From contig OZ023273.1 in NCBI GenBank assembly GCA_964007475.1, positions 7,583,234 through 7,647,233 on the forward strand: DNA of 64,000 bases, in the 5' to 3' direction. This stretch comes from Hybos culiciformis (Eukaryota; Arthropoda; Insecta; Diptera; Hybotidae). Below are positions 23,101 to 36,438 of the stretch, piece by piece. Made by a program: the position numbers and the translations under genes. The number at the start of each line of letters is the position of its first letter. The stretch's first letter is position 1. Under the pieces are notes generated by a model. That model was given only the letters and a program-made list of their open reading frames with translations, did no database searches and was not told where the DNA came from.

Positions 23101-26100
23101 CCAAAAGAAATAATTTCTGTTTCTATTTACAAGGGGCTGTAATATTTATTTGAACAACCTTAATGTAACCCTTCTGAAAAGCGATGTGATAACCCTTCTG
23201 TTTCAAAGTTTTTCTAATATCAAGGTTTCTGTCAAGTTTTATTAGTAGATAGTAGATATTATTGTATTCACATATGAAATCTGAAAATAATATTTGTATT
23301 CACATAGGAAACTTATGAAACTATTGTTTTTTTACGACTTTTAATTACTGAAAGGTCACTGAATTGTTTCAACCTGGTGCCAAGATTACTTGACATATAT
23401 CATTTTCAAATCTCACACAGTTTAATTTTTATATTTAAACTGAAAGAAATGTACATTTATTTTTGTATTGGCAACAAAGGCGAATCTATTCATGAATTCC
23501 AAATAAAAGTATTCTCAAATAATAAATATGCAATAGATTCATAAGTTTTCTATGTGAATCTAAATATTTGTTTTCAGGCTCCACTACTATCTATTAATAA
23601 AACTTAAGAATTGAGGGCTTACGAAACCTCACTTAAATCCTCCCAAGAACTGCAAAATATAATACGTGTCGTTATTATTAAATATTAATGTTTATATTAA
23701 TTCATTCTCAATACACATTAGGTGGTTATTATTAAAAAGTGTAGATTGCGCTTTGTTTCCCTTAGATACTTCATGAGCAAATCGAAACAAAATTTCAAGA
23801 ATTTCAAAATATTATAAAATTACACTGTTCAGTAACATGTCTAAACTTTTTGAAAAATAAAAAAAAAAGTTAAGGATTCACCTCATTTTCATTTCATTTT
23901 TACTTAAGACTTGCATTTATGTTACATTTTGTCAATATTAAAAAAGCAGTTTTATACTTATTAGCTAGTTATTAATTTAGACAATAATTTTTTATTTTTT
24001 AAAAATGATATCGTCCTAAATTTTCAAAAAAAAACTTAATTTATTATACTTTACTTATGTATGATTTTAATTTTATGTTTACCAATTTTTAATGATTTTA
24101 ATACTTACGACTTATTTTATAATAAACTGAGGGCATGCAAATAATTTAAAAAAATTATGTATCAGTAAAAGTTTTAATTAGGCAAGAATTGTTAAAATAA
24201 AAAAAAAAAATTATAAATTCAGCATCACACATAATATTTAAAAATAAATTTCTTTCAAATTGAAAATTATCACTTTCAGAGAAAATCTTTTAATATGCAG
24301 ACTTTTCACCAAAAAGATTGTTATTTCTTTTCATTCATAAAAATTATTAAAATTTAAAAAGCCGTTTTTATTCTATTATAAATAATGTTAAGTTTTCTAA
24401 AGCAAAAATCAAAATACGTAATTAGATGTATTTGAATTCGTTTAAAAATGTGACAAATAGTAACCACTGATTCTCAGTTATTGTATTGTAACAAAATATA
24501 TAAATATATCGCCGCTGATTCTCCAATGGGACCTATTTGTTATAAGTTTTCTGATAATTTGTTTTACAACATTTTTCGGAATTTTATTTTTTATGAACAT
24601 AAAAGTATAAAATTTGTAATTTCAATATTACCAAAGTATATATAAAACAAAAATTATTTTTCATATAAGAAAGTTATAAATAAATTTTTCTTCATAGATA
24701 CTCCTCGATGTAGATACATGTGAATATCTAAATTTGTCCTTTAAAAAAAATTTAACTCAAATGGGTGCTTTATCTAATATTATTAAATGTCATTCAAGCA
24801 ATTTATTTTTGCAAATTTTTTGATTATATTAAATTGACGTGAGCGAACAGAACATACATGTACAAATATACGTTTTCTTACAAATTAAAAACAACATAAC
24901 GTACATTAGTTCTTTGTTTTTCTGAAGATTCTGGCTCTCCTTTGTATACTATGTATATTTGTACAACATACATTTTTTGACAATTTTATTTTTCAGTTCT
25001 TAATTTTTTTTATTTGCAGAAAAATCTTGGAAGAACACTATACTTTAAATTTTGTCTTCGAGTGCCTAATCTATAAATCTGCTGGCACACAAAGTTTTTT
25101 AAAATAAATATGAGTAAAAATGTTAAGCAAATAATTTTTTTTAACTACAAAAATAAAATGTTTTATAAAACTGATAATGAAATATTAATCTTAATCACAC
25201 CGCACCTGGTTAAAGAACTTAAAATATTTCAATGCATCAAATTATGTATAATAATAATAAATTCCGGAAAATGCAAAACTTTATATATTTTGAAAATTTT
25301 TTTGTTGTAAATAATTAATTAAATTTATTGTGTTTTTGAAAGCCAAGCTTTGTAAAAAAAAGTTGTTTTCACATATTGCAATTATAATCGATTGATAATA
25401 AAATTGTATTAAAATGCTCTTCAGTGTTCCAAAAAAAAAAAAAAAAAACTTTTGCGACTAGAATTAAAATTATCCCCGATCAAATCAAAAAATTGAGGGG
25501 AAAACACACTCACAGTAAAGAAAAAAATAAAAAAACTCTCAAAAACCAAACTTATTATTATAATAAAAAAAACGCAAATTAAAAAATTCTCATTTTAAAA
25601 TATTACCTGATTTTGAGGTTCCATTACCATTATTATGGTGATTGTCTGAACCATTTGTGGAACCACCATTTGAAGCACCGTTTTCATGTTTTGCATTTTT
25701 TGAAACAAAACCATTAGACTGGTGTCCATTTTGATGACCATTTATTTTCTTGCCACCATCATTACTATCAATTTCACCATTAATCATAGCACTATTATTA
25801 ATTGGAATTGATGATTTCATGTGATTTTTAGCTGGAGTAAATGGGCGAGATGGTTCACCGAATAATCTTGAATACGAATCAGTATTTTTTTGACCACGTC
25901 TAATACTATCTCCTGCATTTTTTTGTAAATCACGATTCAATTAATTTCGTTAAAAAAAAAGAAATAAAAAAAAAATGAAAAATTAGTTTTTTATTTGGCA
26001 TAAAAAAAAAAATTAAAAATATTTTTAATTAAGCCTTCCATATATTAAGTGCAAGATTTGTGAGAAAAATTTGTATTTATCTAGGTTGCCAAATTTTTTT

Positions 26101-29100
26101 TTTTTTATCTTACCCATCTACGAGTTAAATTTTGTTTTGTAACTTCTTCAATATTTAACTAAGTGCTGATTTTCTTCTTATAAAGGTTTTTTTTTCTATT
26201 TCCTATTTTCTTCCATTTTAAGATTTTATTCCCTTAATCCGATGAAAAATTGGACAACTTAATTTTAATGCCATTGAGTCAAAAATTAAGTTTATTTTGC
26301 AACAAATTTGGAAAAACCTAGTTTTATAACGTCTAAGTTCTCGGATTAAACGAAGGCAGCACTTTTTATTTGCAAAGTTACAAAAAAATCATAAATTAAA
26401 TGAAAATTATTTATATGATTTATTTATATAAATATAAGTGTAGGTACACAATGATTTCGGGAAACAATGAACATGATATTATAGAGATATAGTACGTAAT
26501 ATATGGATAAGCCACAAAAAAAAAACTTATAAGTTAAACATTAGATGGAACGAGAAAAAAACAATAAGCAATAAAAACAATGTTGGTTGGTGGTAATGTT
26601 TTTATTGAAAATTAAATATATGTATAAAAAAAAAAGATTATTTTTAAGGAGGTTTTTCTAACATGAATTTAACAAAAAAAAAAAAAAAAAAACTTTTTTA
26701 TCACAATGAAAAAACATTAATTAAAAAAAAATTAATTAATAAAATGCAATTTTTATATTTAATAGATATACATTAACAACATAATTTCAAATTCATGCAA
26801 TTCTACAATTAATTTATTTTAATTTTTTTTTTTTATATGTATAAAATGAAGTTTATCTTTTCTTCTTAACTACTAAATGTAAAGTCAAAAAAAAATGTAA
26901 TTGTATTTAAGTAAGGCCAATATATTTTCATAGCTATATATAAAACCTAGAAAACATTAAGTTTTAGAAATGGCATTGAACTTTCTCAATCATCCATCGA
27001 TATACACCACTTTAGATTTTAGTTAAGACTTTGCGACAAAAACTTCAAATTTGTTTAAAATTTTGAACAATAAAATATCATGCTAAATTATGCTAACAAC
27101 ATACTTCTTTCAATTAACAATGATTAAAAATTTAATGTGACCATTTTGAGCATTATTTAATGACCTAGCGCACAGCTGCACAGTTTACGTTTAAAAAATC
27201 AAGTTCATTAATATAGTAATCTTTATGTAATAGAATTTGGAATGAACAAGTATTATATATTTCGCATATTTCTTGATATCACGTTTATTTTCTACATATG
27301 TATATTTTGTAAATTAACTCTAATAATAAAGATTTTTCAAAAACACTGTTTTAATATTGTTATAAAATATTATGTAGTTGATATATATGTTGATGAAAAC
27401 TGTTTTTTCTTATTGACTTTGAAAATAAAATTGATTGAATGAACATGCACTTTATTATTAGCCCATTACTTTATAGTTCTTTTATTGAAGTATAATTATA
27501 ATATTTTTTCCTTCCACAAACAGGCCAACTATTTCGTTTTTTTGCACTTAAATTTCCTGAAACCTGTAATTACCTTTCCATTTCTTATTAATTAAAAAAA
27601 AAACTTTTTTAACTGTTAAAAAAAAAAAAAGAGCGCCTTGAGAAATTATTTCTAGGAAGTAAGTACTAAGCAAAATTATTTTTGAAATTTTGATAAATTT
27701 TATGTTGCTATTAATTTCACTAAACGAACCACTATAATATTGAAATAAAATCAATTAAATTTTTATATCTAACATATTTTATGATTCAATATTATATTTT
27801 ATTCTTTTTTTTTCATATTAAGATTTCTCTTAATTATTTTCGTTTTTATTTTCAGCTGATATTGAATAAATGGCCTATTACAACATAAATAAAAATGTTT
27901 TAAGTTAAATTTGAACCAATTTTATCATCAAACAATTTGAAAAGGATTCAATTAACTAAATAGTTTCGAAGAGTTTAACAATACACAGTAAGTTGAACTA
28001 TTTTTTTTTCATGATTGGCAACCTAAATTAATTACTATTTAAATAGTAATAAAAAAAAAATAAAGTAATTTTTAATAGTTCTCTATCTTTTGTTATTTTC
28101 AATTTCAAAAGAAGTAAATAGTGAGATTTTCTTAATATGTTCATAGCATAAATTAAAAAGTGAAAATTATGTTTTATTTAGAGATTATTATCTATTGTTA
28201 AATTTATATATAGTGAAAAATTGTTTGAAATCATGACGAAATATATGTTATATTAAACAACACAATTGCTTTTTCACTTTGAAGCAAAAATTTTTGTCTT
28301 AAACAGATCAAGTGATAGTGATAAAACAACAAAAAAAAAATGGTATTGTTACATTTCAAAAATTTTTGAAAACTAAATTGAAAATAAAAAAAAAAAGAAA
28401 AAAAAACACATGTTTTTGTTTTTTATGACAAAAATGATATATATAAGTTTTTTTTTTTTTTTTGTATTTTAAAGTATGACGTGAAACAATAACATTTTTG
28501 GATGAAGATATGAAACGTTTACAAACAAATCCGCTGAAAAATACCATTTTGAAGTACTATAATATTAAATTAAATGATGTTAGAAGTAAAAATTGTATGT
28601 CAATGAAAAAATAAGGACAAAAAAATAAGGAGAGCTGTTTACATCAAGAACATGTACATTCAAATTAAGAATATCAATTTATAATTTTTAAATTATAAAC
28701 ATACACATTTTTATACATCAAACATTTATAATAATTTTTAATGTTGATTAAATAAAAATAATAATTTCAAGTATTAGTTGAATGTTCACATGTAGTTTTT
28801 TTTTAAATTAATTTTTCCTTAACATTGTCGAACAAAAATTTAAATTCTGGGTAACAATAATTATATTATTATGAAAATTCATACAGGTAAATAAAATTTT
28901 TTATGACCAAAATATACAGATTTTAAAAAACACATTTTAATGTTACAAAAATCTTTAAGAGATCCATTTATACCATAAATGTGTTTTATTCTTCTTCTTA
29001 AGATAATAAAAATTTTGAAATATCGCAAAAACAAAATGTATTTCATCCCGAATCTCTCTATTTTAAAACAAATAATTATATTTCAGCGAATCTCTATTTT

Positions 29101-31419
29101 AAAAGAAAAATTTTAACAAGATATATTATATAGGTACTTATTATGTATATATTTATATATATTTTAATTGAAAATCGAGATATTTTCTTAAAAAAAAAAA
29201 AAATTATGAAATTTAATCTATCTAAAAGCAGCAAGATATAATCTAAACCTATATATGTAAACTATACTCTACTGAATTGGTGTGTAGTAATTTTCTTCTA
29301 CATAAGGTGGGATGATTTTTAAAAAAGATTAAAAAAAAAAAAACAAATTATGAAAGATGCATGACGAGAAGAATTGCTTTATTTTTTTTTGATGATGATA
29401 CAATTTTTAATGATTTTCCTTATAAAACAAATTTTGCACAGAATAAAAACATTGTTTTTTTTTTTGTTTTTTTGGTAGCAGTTACAAAATAATATTAGGT
29501 GGTTGCTTGTTAATTTTTTTTACGTAATAATTGCAATTTTTTTTTTTATATATATTGTTTACGATTGTTATATTAAAGTATGTTAAAATTAAATTTGCAC
29601 TTATTTTGCAATTATGTATAATAAAAAAAAAAGTAATGTAGCTTTCTAAAAAAATTCTTAATTAGTTGTCATAATTTTCTATCATATAATCACAAAAGGA
29701 CTTGTAGTATAATATTAACATTAACATTTGATAAAGTAAGTAATTTTGCTTAAATAACAATTTTGTGATAACAGAGTTTAATAAATGTTTATTAGTACAG
29801 TTTAAAAAGTTTTGTAGAAATCAAGATGAAGGTTCTGAGAGATTAATAATGTTTTTTTCTTTCTTCTAAGTTCTTCTAACTATAGAGATTCAATTTATAG
29901 AAACATTTTTGTGTCTGTTTTGAAAGCTATTAAATAATTTTTAAATTGTTAGTTTTTTTTTTTTTGCAATAAAAATTTAACAGTGGAAATTATTTTCAAA
30001 AAATTCTTAATATCGTAAAATTAGTGATATTAAAATTTGGTTTATGTGAGGTTAGGAATTCTTGTTTTTAAAATATAATAAAGGGTTCGCCAAGACTATA
30101 AGTTAAAAATCTTTTCACAAATTACACATTAATCCTTTTATTTATTTAAACTTATAATAAGAAGATTCAATTCATAAATTTTTACAAATAAAATGAAGAC
30201 ATTCTTATTCTTCAAACTCTCTTCTTAATTAAAAATTATTAAAATGCATTATGTATAATAGACAATTAATAATGCAAAGGAAACATTAGAAATTGGATTA
30301 CAATGTAAATAATAATATATTATATTTTATTGAAACATTACATGACAATTTATAAATTATTAAAATCTTTAGATCCTGATCAAACAAATTTTATTCAACA
30401 TTCGGCAAAAAAAAATTAATACGTTTGAGCTCAAAAATTCAATGATAAAATAGAATAGAGAATCCTACAAGAATAAATACATTAAATTAATTTTTTGTTT
30501 TTTGAATCTATCTGTACCTTTTGAGGCTTTTCCTAAAATTTTATCCTCGAATGAATTTTTATTTTAACTCTATAAAAACAGTGTTAACTTATAGCTCAGC
30601 CATAAGGTAGATATTTTTTTTAAAATTTCTTACTTATAATTTTATTAAATTGGTATATTAATTGGCAATAAAAATTAATTTTATAATATTAATTTTGCAT
30701 TTGAATTTTCTTTTGCAATCTTATAAATTGAATATTAATTATTTTTATTTTTTAAAAACAACTAAATATCTACAAATGAAAAAAAAAATAAAGTAAATTT
30801 TGTAATATACCAATGAAATAGAATCTGTGTATTCCTTGCCGGACTGGAAAAATAAATTATAGAAAGAAAAAAATGTTGACATATAATTAATTTTATTTTT
30901 ATTACCGCAAAATTTTAGTTTACATTTAGAGTTGCATCAGTCACCAAAGGGTTAAATGTTAAAATTAAAAATCGAAATAATAAATACCAAAAACAATAAG
31001 TTTCTAAATCATATTATCAAATCAAATTAATATTAAAAATTAAATTAAATGGGATAATTTGCTAAATTCAACTTAATGAGCGCCTCACTCACAGACAGTA
31101 GTGTATAACAGACAGTAGTGTATAACATTTAACCCTTTACTTATTTTTTACTTCCATTTTTCTTTGAATTTCGTTTTAATCTTTGTTTTTTTTATTATTA
31201 GCAATACGATTTACGTATGAAGTAGAATTTTATTTCAAAACACATTTTTTTTCGTTAATTAAATTAAAAATTTTCTCACCATTATTTTTTACTGCTGCAT
31301 TTTGTTCTGATGCAAAAATATTTGAAGCCATACGATTTTTGGTATTACGTGGTGTAGCTAGTTCTGGACCACTTGCACCAAAAATATCGCTGCTGCCACC
31401 ACCTGGTGGTCTTAAGACT
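20127..31419 (-). CDS. Jupiter: Jupiter (HN1-like) microtubule-associated protein, four 3' coding exons
   Basis: Minus-strand gene matching the insect Jupiter family, proteins that bind microtubules. Coding exons in transcript order: 31419-31280 ([14 protein letters not shown]...[12 protein letters not shown]), 25912-25607 ([20 protein letters not shown], then N/G/H-rich), 22316-21675 (long, N/S/D-rich) and 20284-20127 ([10 protein letters not shown]...[14 protein letters not shown], stop). All junctions agree in phase: 31280 ends in G and joins GA (GGA); 25607 joins as G+AA; 21675 joins as G+AT. The first exon must end in two bases completing an Arg codon. By family it should code about 20 residues, and I could not find it in the window. 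The PPGG and NP[IV]TG motifs that define the family are present, with a second NPVTGLG copy at the end of the long exon. That exon (642 bp, low-complexity) makes the protein far longer than the ~200 residues I recall for Drosophila. Convergent with the zinc-finger gene. Confidence 0.88.
20285..21674 (-). other. Jupiter last intron
   Basis: AT-rich. Short open frames (for example near 20340 and 21000-21311) have no family motif. Nothing else recognised. Confidence 0.5.
22317..25606 (-). other. Jupiter intron
   Basis: AT-rich, no gene seen. It contains the inverted-repeat element listed at 23234-23605. Confidence 0.5.
23234..23605. repeat. Inverted-repeat element in Jupiter intron
   Basis: Left arm 23234-23326 begins AAGTTTTATTAGTAGATAGT; the right arm, 23531-23605, reverse-complements to AAGTTTTATTAATAGATAGT. 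Both arms also share TTCACATAG(G/A)AAAC. No coding and no sure target duplication. MITE-like, class unknown. Confidence 0.7.
30811..30843 (-). CDS. Possible 33-nt Jupiter cassette micro-exon
   Basis: On the minus strand, TTATTTTTCCAG is followed by 33 bases (TCCGGCAAGGAATACACAGA...) and then GTATAT. The length is a multiple of three. In the phase needed here (G + TC CGG CAA ...) it reads [12 protein letters not shown] without a stop, so it could be included or skipped between the 31280 and 25912 exons without a frameshift. It is more GC-rich than its surroundings. No family knowledge supports it and the donor is weak. Confidence 0.3.
30946..31138. repeat. 193-bp element with perfect 16-bp inverted ends
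   Basis: AAAGGGTTAAATGTTA at 30946-30961 is the exact reverse complement of 31123-31138. Inside, CAGACAGTAGTGTATAA is directly repeated (31092-31108, 31109-31125). Probably a tiny MITE in the Jupiter intron; no target duplication established. Confidence 0.6.
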
Positions 31420-31553
31420 CTGAAAAAATAAAAAAATAAAAAAATTGATATAATTTCTTTTTTTATTATAAAAATATTTGTTTGAAAAATTTAGAAATAT
31501 GAATGCACAATGATTCTAAAATTCTAAAAGGTGGATAAAAAAAAAGCACTCAC

Positions 31554-31578
31554 GTTGTATATTGTTGAGACTTACCTA
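31554..31578 (-). other. Compound splice-site motif 135 bp upstream of a Jupiter exon
   Basis: Minus strand: CTTTTGTTTCTCCAGTAG is followed directly by GTAAGT, and 25 bases after the first acceptor comes a second donor, AAC|GTGAGT. Possible readings are a zero-length (recursive) site at TAG|GTAAGT or a 25-nt exon, which would shift the frame if spliced between coding exons. The acceptor and both donors are strong for this AT-rich background. Confidence 0.4.
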
Positions 31579-34500
31579 CTGGAGAAACAAAAGAATAAAA
31601 TACAGGACTATTGATTTAAATCCAAAGTTCTTCTTAAAAAAAATTTATTTCAGAATATCTTATAACACATAATTTTAAAACACAACTAATTAATTAAATA
31701 TCGTTTGCAATATTTATTTATGTTGAATTATGACATCGTAAGTTTCTTTGATTTTTAGATTACATAGATTTTTAACTAATTTAAATATTTATACAAATTA
31801 GGTTATCAAAAATTTCATTCTTCCTGATTAAGTTCTTCTTGTGATAATTCATAACAAATGTAAATAAAAATGAAAACATAAAAATCAAAATTAACAAGAA
31901 AAATCCAAATATAGAATATAATATTTATATAATTTGTTTCATTTGTCTTCAAAAGCGATTTACTTTCAGTATGTATTTTGTTGTCTTAATACGAGTTAAA
32001 TATAAACAAACAGTTTGGTTTTCAGTAAATTTTCTAAATATTGCTCTATTTAAATATATATTCTGTAACAGTAACTATATTAGGTATGTCTCGCTTATTT
32101 GTTATTTTTAATTTTTTTTATATTGTTCTATTTCCACAATTTTTTTTTTGAAATTGAGAACAAATTAGATCGATTTTTTTCTTCTTCTGAAATTTGCACA
32201 AAATGACAAAAATATTTTATTTTCATGACTCGAAAATATATCGGTACCAATTTACTACTAGAACCGTTTTTTTTTTTAGAATAAAGAACAAATATCTTAT
32301 TATTGGTGTACATGAAATATTATATTTTTACAAATAATCATAATTCGAAGAAAAAAAAAATTTAACATTATTTTCAAACTTATTGCAAAGTAAAATTTTT
32401 GCGTGTTGACAAAAGTTATAAGAAAAACGAAAATAACTTTTATAAATATTTTAACATTTTCTAGGTCATGGAAAATTTTCAACACTTTCCATGAAGGAAA
32501 ATGTTTTTAAATAATTTTAAATGTCTGGAATTTAAGAGTAAAATCAGTTAAACAACATTTATTTTAAAATTAAATATTAAGGTATTACTACTGCATGTTA
32601 GTTATAAATTTGTAAAATAAGTATGTAAGAATTCAGAAATCTACTATACAATCCAGAATCTTCAATAGAGAATCGTATATATACTACAGCACAATTTTTT
32701 TATTGGTGTAAATACCTAAATTTTTGTACAAATTTTTTTATTCCATGTAATTATGATATGTATGACGCACATTGGTAGAGCTAATTTTTATCAGGTTTTA
32801 GTGGAAATTTAATTACAAGCTTTAAACGTACTTTTTGAAAACCACATTTTCAACATTGTAATCAATGATAAGACCATAATGGTCGAACCTATAATTCCCA
32901 ATTTTTGTAGTTGATTGTTGCGGTGGAAACAACGTGACGTTATTTGATAGCCCGTTTTTTATGTTTTTTGAATTATATAGCTTTTTTATCTTTGAGAACT
33001 AGTTCATTTAGCAGTTATTTATTAATATTATATTAATTAAAGTAGCTAGTAAAATTGTTGAGTAAACTTTACATAAAGATTAATCGTTTTTCATTTGTGA
33101 TGTTTTAAGTGTGTCAAATCTTTTAAATACATAGTACTCACTTGTTTATCTATATAAATATTAATTCAAAGATACAGAATAATTTTGTAATTAAAATTAT
33201 TTAATAATAAAATTAATTGTTCTAATAGGAGAAAAATAAATTTATAATTGTGTGTTCCAAAATAATTTCAAAATGTTTCTAAATAAAATTAATTGCAATC
33301 TAACCATATATAAATTATACTAGTTTTTAAGATCGTAGAACAATTGTATGGGTCAATTTGGAAAAAAGGGTTTAAAATATATATTTTTAATGCATTTCTG
33401 TCAGAAAAATTTTATTTAAAATGCCATAAAAATATTACTTTATTTCAAAGCTGAATTAAATTTTTACTTAATTGGCTTGATTGTTATAGTATTTTAGATT
33501 GTCTGAATTAAATTTCCAACTAAAATTTTACTTCAATTAATTTTATTATCAATACCGAGTATTTTGATAAAATAAAGCAACACTTATAATTTTTTTTAAT
33601 ATTACTAAGATAATTTAAGCATTTTTCATTATAAAAAGATATATCCGGAGATTCCATACCATCGGAATTTTGTATTTAATTTATATCCATATCGACTTGA
33701 ATTAAATATTTCGTTGTTTAATCGTTTAAGTTGTTTGTAAGTATTATATTAAGTTACTATACATTTATTAATATCATTTGCCTAGATTTCTAATAAATTG
33801 TCGTATTTATTATTTTGAAAATTAATTTTTAATCATTGGAAATTACATATTTAGGTACTTAACTATGTATCATTCTATCGACCACACCTATTTAACAAGG
33901 AGAGTGAAAGAACTCCGATGCAGTGGAACAAGTGTTTTTAAATCAATATAGCACTAACTATAACCCTAGGTAAACATATGTACGTAGATTAAATAAAAAA
34001 AAGCAATTAAATTATAAATGTATAAAAAAAAATAAAAAATACATAAAAATCAATTAACAATGCGTGAAGAAATTTTTATCTTATTAAATTTTATAACAGT
34101 TTCTATTAAATATTATTGTTGTAAATACATAATATTACAAAACTTCTGAATTACACTTTTTTTTTTTGCTGAATAATAATAAAAATAAATCAATTATTGT
34201 ATACATTTAAAATCCCACGCATGTTTTAATTTGCTTATTGTTTACTGGACAAAAATAATGTAAATCTGTATGCAAAAGACAAAATAATAATAATGTAGCG
34301 ATGACATTTTAATGCTATTTAAGAATGTTAGCCCAGTGTGAAAAAAATGCAGTTTTATATATTATGTAGAAAGAAATTGCTAGAAATAGTAGTTTTAGCT
34401 GTAGTACGTTTTCCTATTTTTAAAATAACTAAAATTAAATTTCTTGTAGAGTTAACTTTTTTATTCTTTATGTTAATCCTAATTCGAATGAAATAGGACT

Positions 34501-35859
34501 ATCTAGTTAATATCCATACCGACTTGTCGTTGTAGTAGCTAAAAAAATTCAGCTAGTGTAAGATCTTTTTGAATGAATGTTTTACACCATTTCTCATACA
34601 TCCATAAAAGAGCTCAGAGTCTTGTTAAATTTTTCAGCTAGTGTAATTTGCCGGTTTCTATCAAAATTATTTCTTCACGGCTAATTGACTATTATTCTAA
34701 AAAAAAGAATTACTCATCAAATAGTATATTAGCCGGTATGTTAATGACTTTCATCCCATTTGTTATATGTACATATTATGTATAAGAACTTTTTTTTATA
34801 ATTTATTCAATTATTTACGATATTTTCTAAATTGGACAAAAAAAAAATACATATACATAAAATATTTATACATTTTTTATTATTCAATGAAGTTGATTCA
34901 TAAGAAAATAATTAAAAAAAAAATTGTTACAAAATAAAAATTATTTATTATTAAATTTTTTTTACATAAAAATTTACACTATAACATAATTAAGCTGTGG
35001 CAAGTGAAGAATTCATTACACGACGACGATGGTAAAAAAAAAAAACAATTGAATTTAATTAAAAAAAAAATGATAATATGGTAAGAATTAAATATTCATA
35101 AATTATGGGAATCACAGAAATAACTATATTCATAATAAATTTATGAAAATAATAATTATATAAAATTTTTTTTTTTTTTTTATAATAAAAGATAATCTAT
35201 AAATTTTACATATTATTACAATTTTATTATAAAAATTTGACATGCAAATATTTTTTTTGAAAATTATAACAAAACAACAAGCATGAGATTTTCCACAAAG
35301 ATATTTGAAATTCAAATTATTTGTACTTGTATGTAATTTTTAATTTTCAGTTCAAAATCTTATTTTTTCTTTGAGGACAATATTTGAAAAAAAAAAAAAA
35401 AAAACATGAATATTTCTGTTAATATTAATATTCCTTTTAATTTAAGTGTAATATGAATTATGATGTAATGCAATCTGATAAGAAACTTTGAACTTTATGA
35501 ATTAAAATAAAACTAAAAAAAAATTAAATAAAAACATCATGATTCTTTTAAAAAAGGAAATGACTAAAATATTAAGAAATGACATTATTTTCATTTTTTT
35601 TTTGCTGTAATAGTTCTACTTTAATAATTCTTACTAATGAAGTTTACATTACAAGTCTGTTGAACTGGTTGTATAGACATAATTTTTTTTTTATTATTTA
35701 AATTTTTTGTTTTAATGATTTCTAGAGATACATACTTCATTAATGAATTACTTCTCTAGCTAACCATCCAGTTTTTGGTGCAATAATAATGAATGAAAAT
35801 AAAATTTAGCAAAAAAAGTATCAATTTGATAAAAACAAAAAAACAATAATGATTTAAAG
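31579..35859. other. AT-rich, no gene; Jupiter intron 1 or intergenic
   Basis: No protein-coding signal on either strand. A more balanced patch near 33895-33970 (GAGAGTGAAAGAACTCCGAT) and a direct repeat TTCAGCTAGTGTAA (34550 and 34637) are the only structures noticed. Confidence 0.5.
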
Positions 35860-36438
35860 CAGGGATGTCCAACTTAAATTGAAAATGGGCCGTTTCGAAA
35901 ATTTATTTTGTTCCGCGGGCCAAAAGTCAATTTTTTTTTTTTAAACAAATTAAAATATATTTATTATTAAAATTACTTCAAAATAATAATGTAAATAATA
36001 AATTTATTTACATAAGATAAAAATTTAAATTAAATAATATAAATTATGTTGTATTTATGATGATATCTTTTTGTGATGATCTTTTGTCAGTACTATGTAG
36101 TCATGTGAAAAAGTAAAAATAGTACTTTACATATAGAATTTTTCGCTTAAAATTAAAATATTTTTATTTCAAATTAGAATTTTTATACTCCATCCATTTC
36201 AAATATCAAAATCTCCCATAACTTTAAGAAATAGAAAATTTTTAATTTGAAATAAATAATTTGAATTTTAAGTAGTAAATCTTGATTTGAAAGTAGAAAA
36301 TTTCCATTACAATTTTTTTTTTATATATTAAAAAAATATTAGAGAAACATTTTGAATTTCAAACCAAAGTTAACGGGCCGGGTTAAAAGACTCCGCGGGC
36401 CGGATGATTGCCCGCGGGCCGTTGGTTGGACAGCACTG
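35860..36438. mobile_element. hAT-type non-autonomous element
   Basis: Left end CAGGGATGTCCAAC; right end GTTGGACAGCACTG, which reverse-complements to CAGTGCTGTCCAAC (12 of 14 matching). Subterminal GGGCCG and CCGCGGGCC blocks occur at both ends in inverted orientation, typical of some hAT elements. The interior is AT-rich with no transposase. The 8 bp directly abutting the ends do not match. ATTTAAAG on the left and TTTTAAAG three bases beyond the right end are close, so the duplication is uncertain. Confidence 0.75.

Larger units (their letters stand above)
25913..31279 (-). other. Jupiter intron, 5.4 kb
   Basis: AT-rich with many A and T runs. It holds a possible 33-nt micro-exon (30811-30843), a small inverted-repeat element (30946-31138) and a 17-bp tandem duplication (31092-31125). 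Otherwise nothing recognised. Confidence 0.5.

Noticed and set aside
34980..35030. Minus-strand HRRRVMNSSLATA-stop as an alternative Jupiter C-terminus
   Set aside because: No acceptor AG in a usable position, and it lies upstream of the known coding exons.
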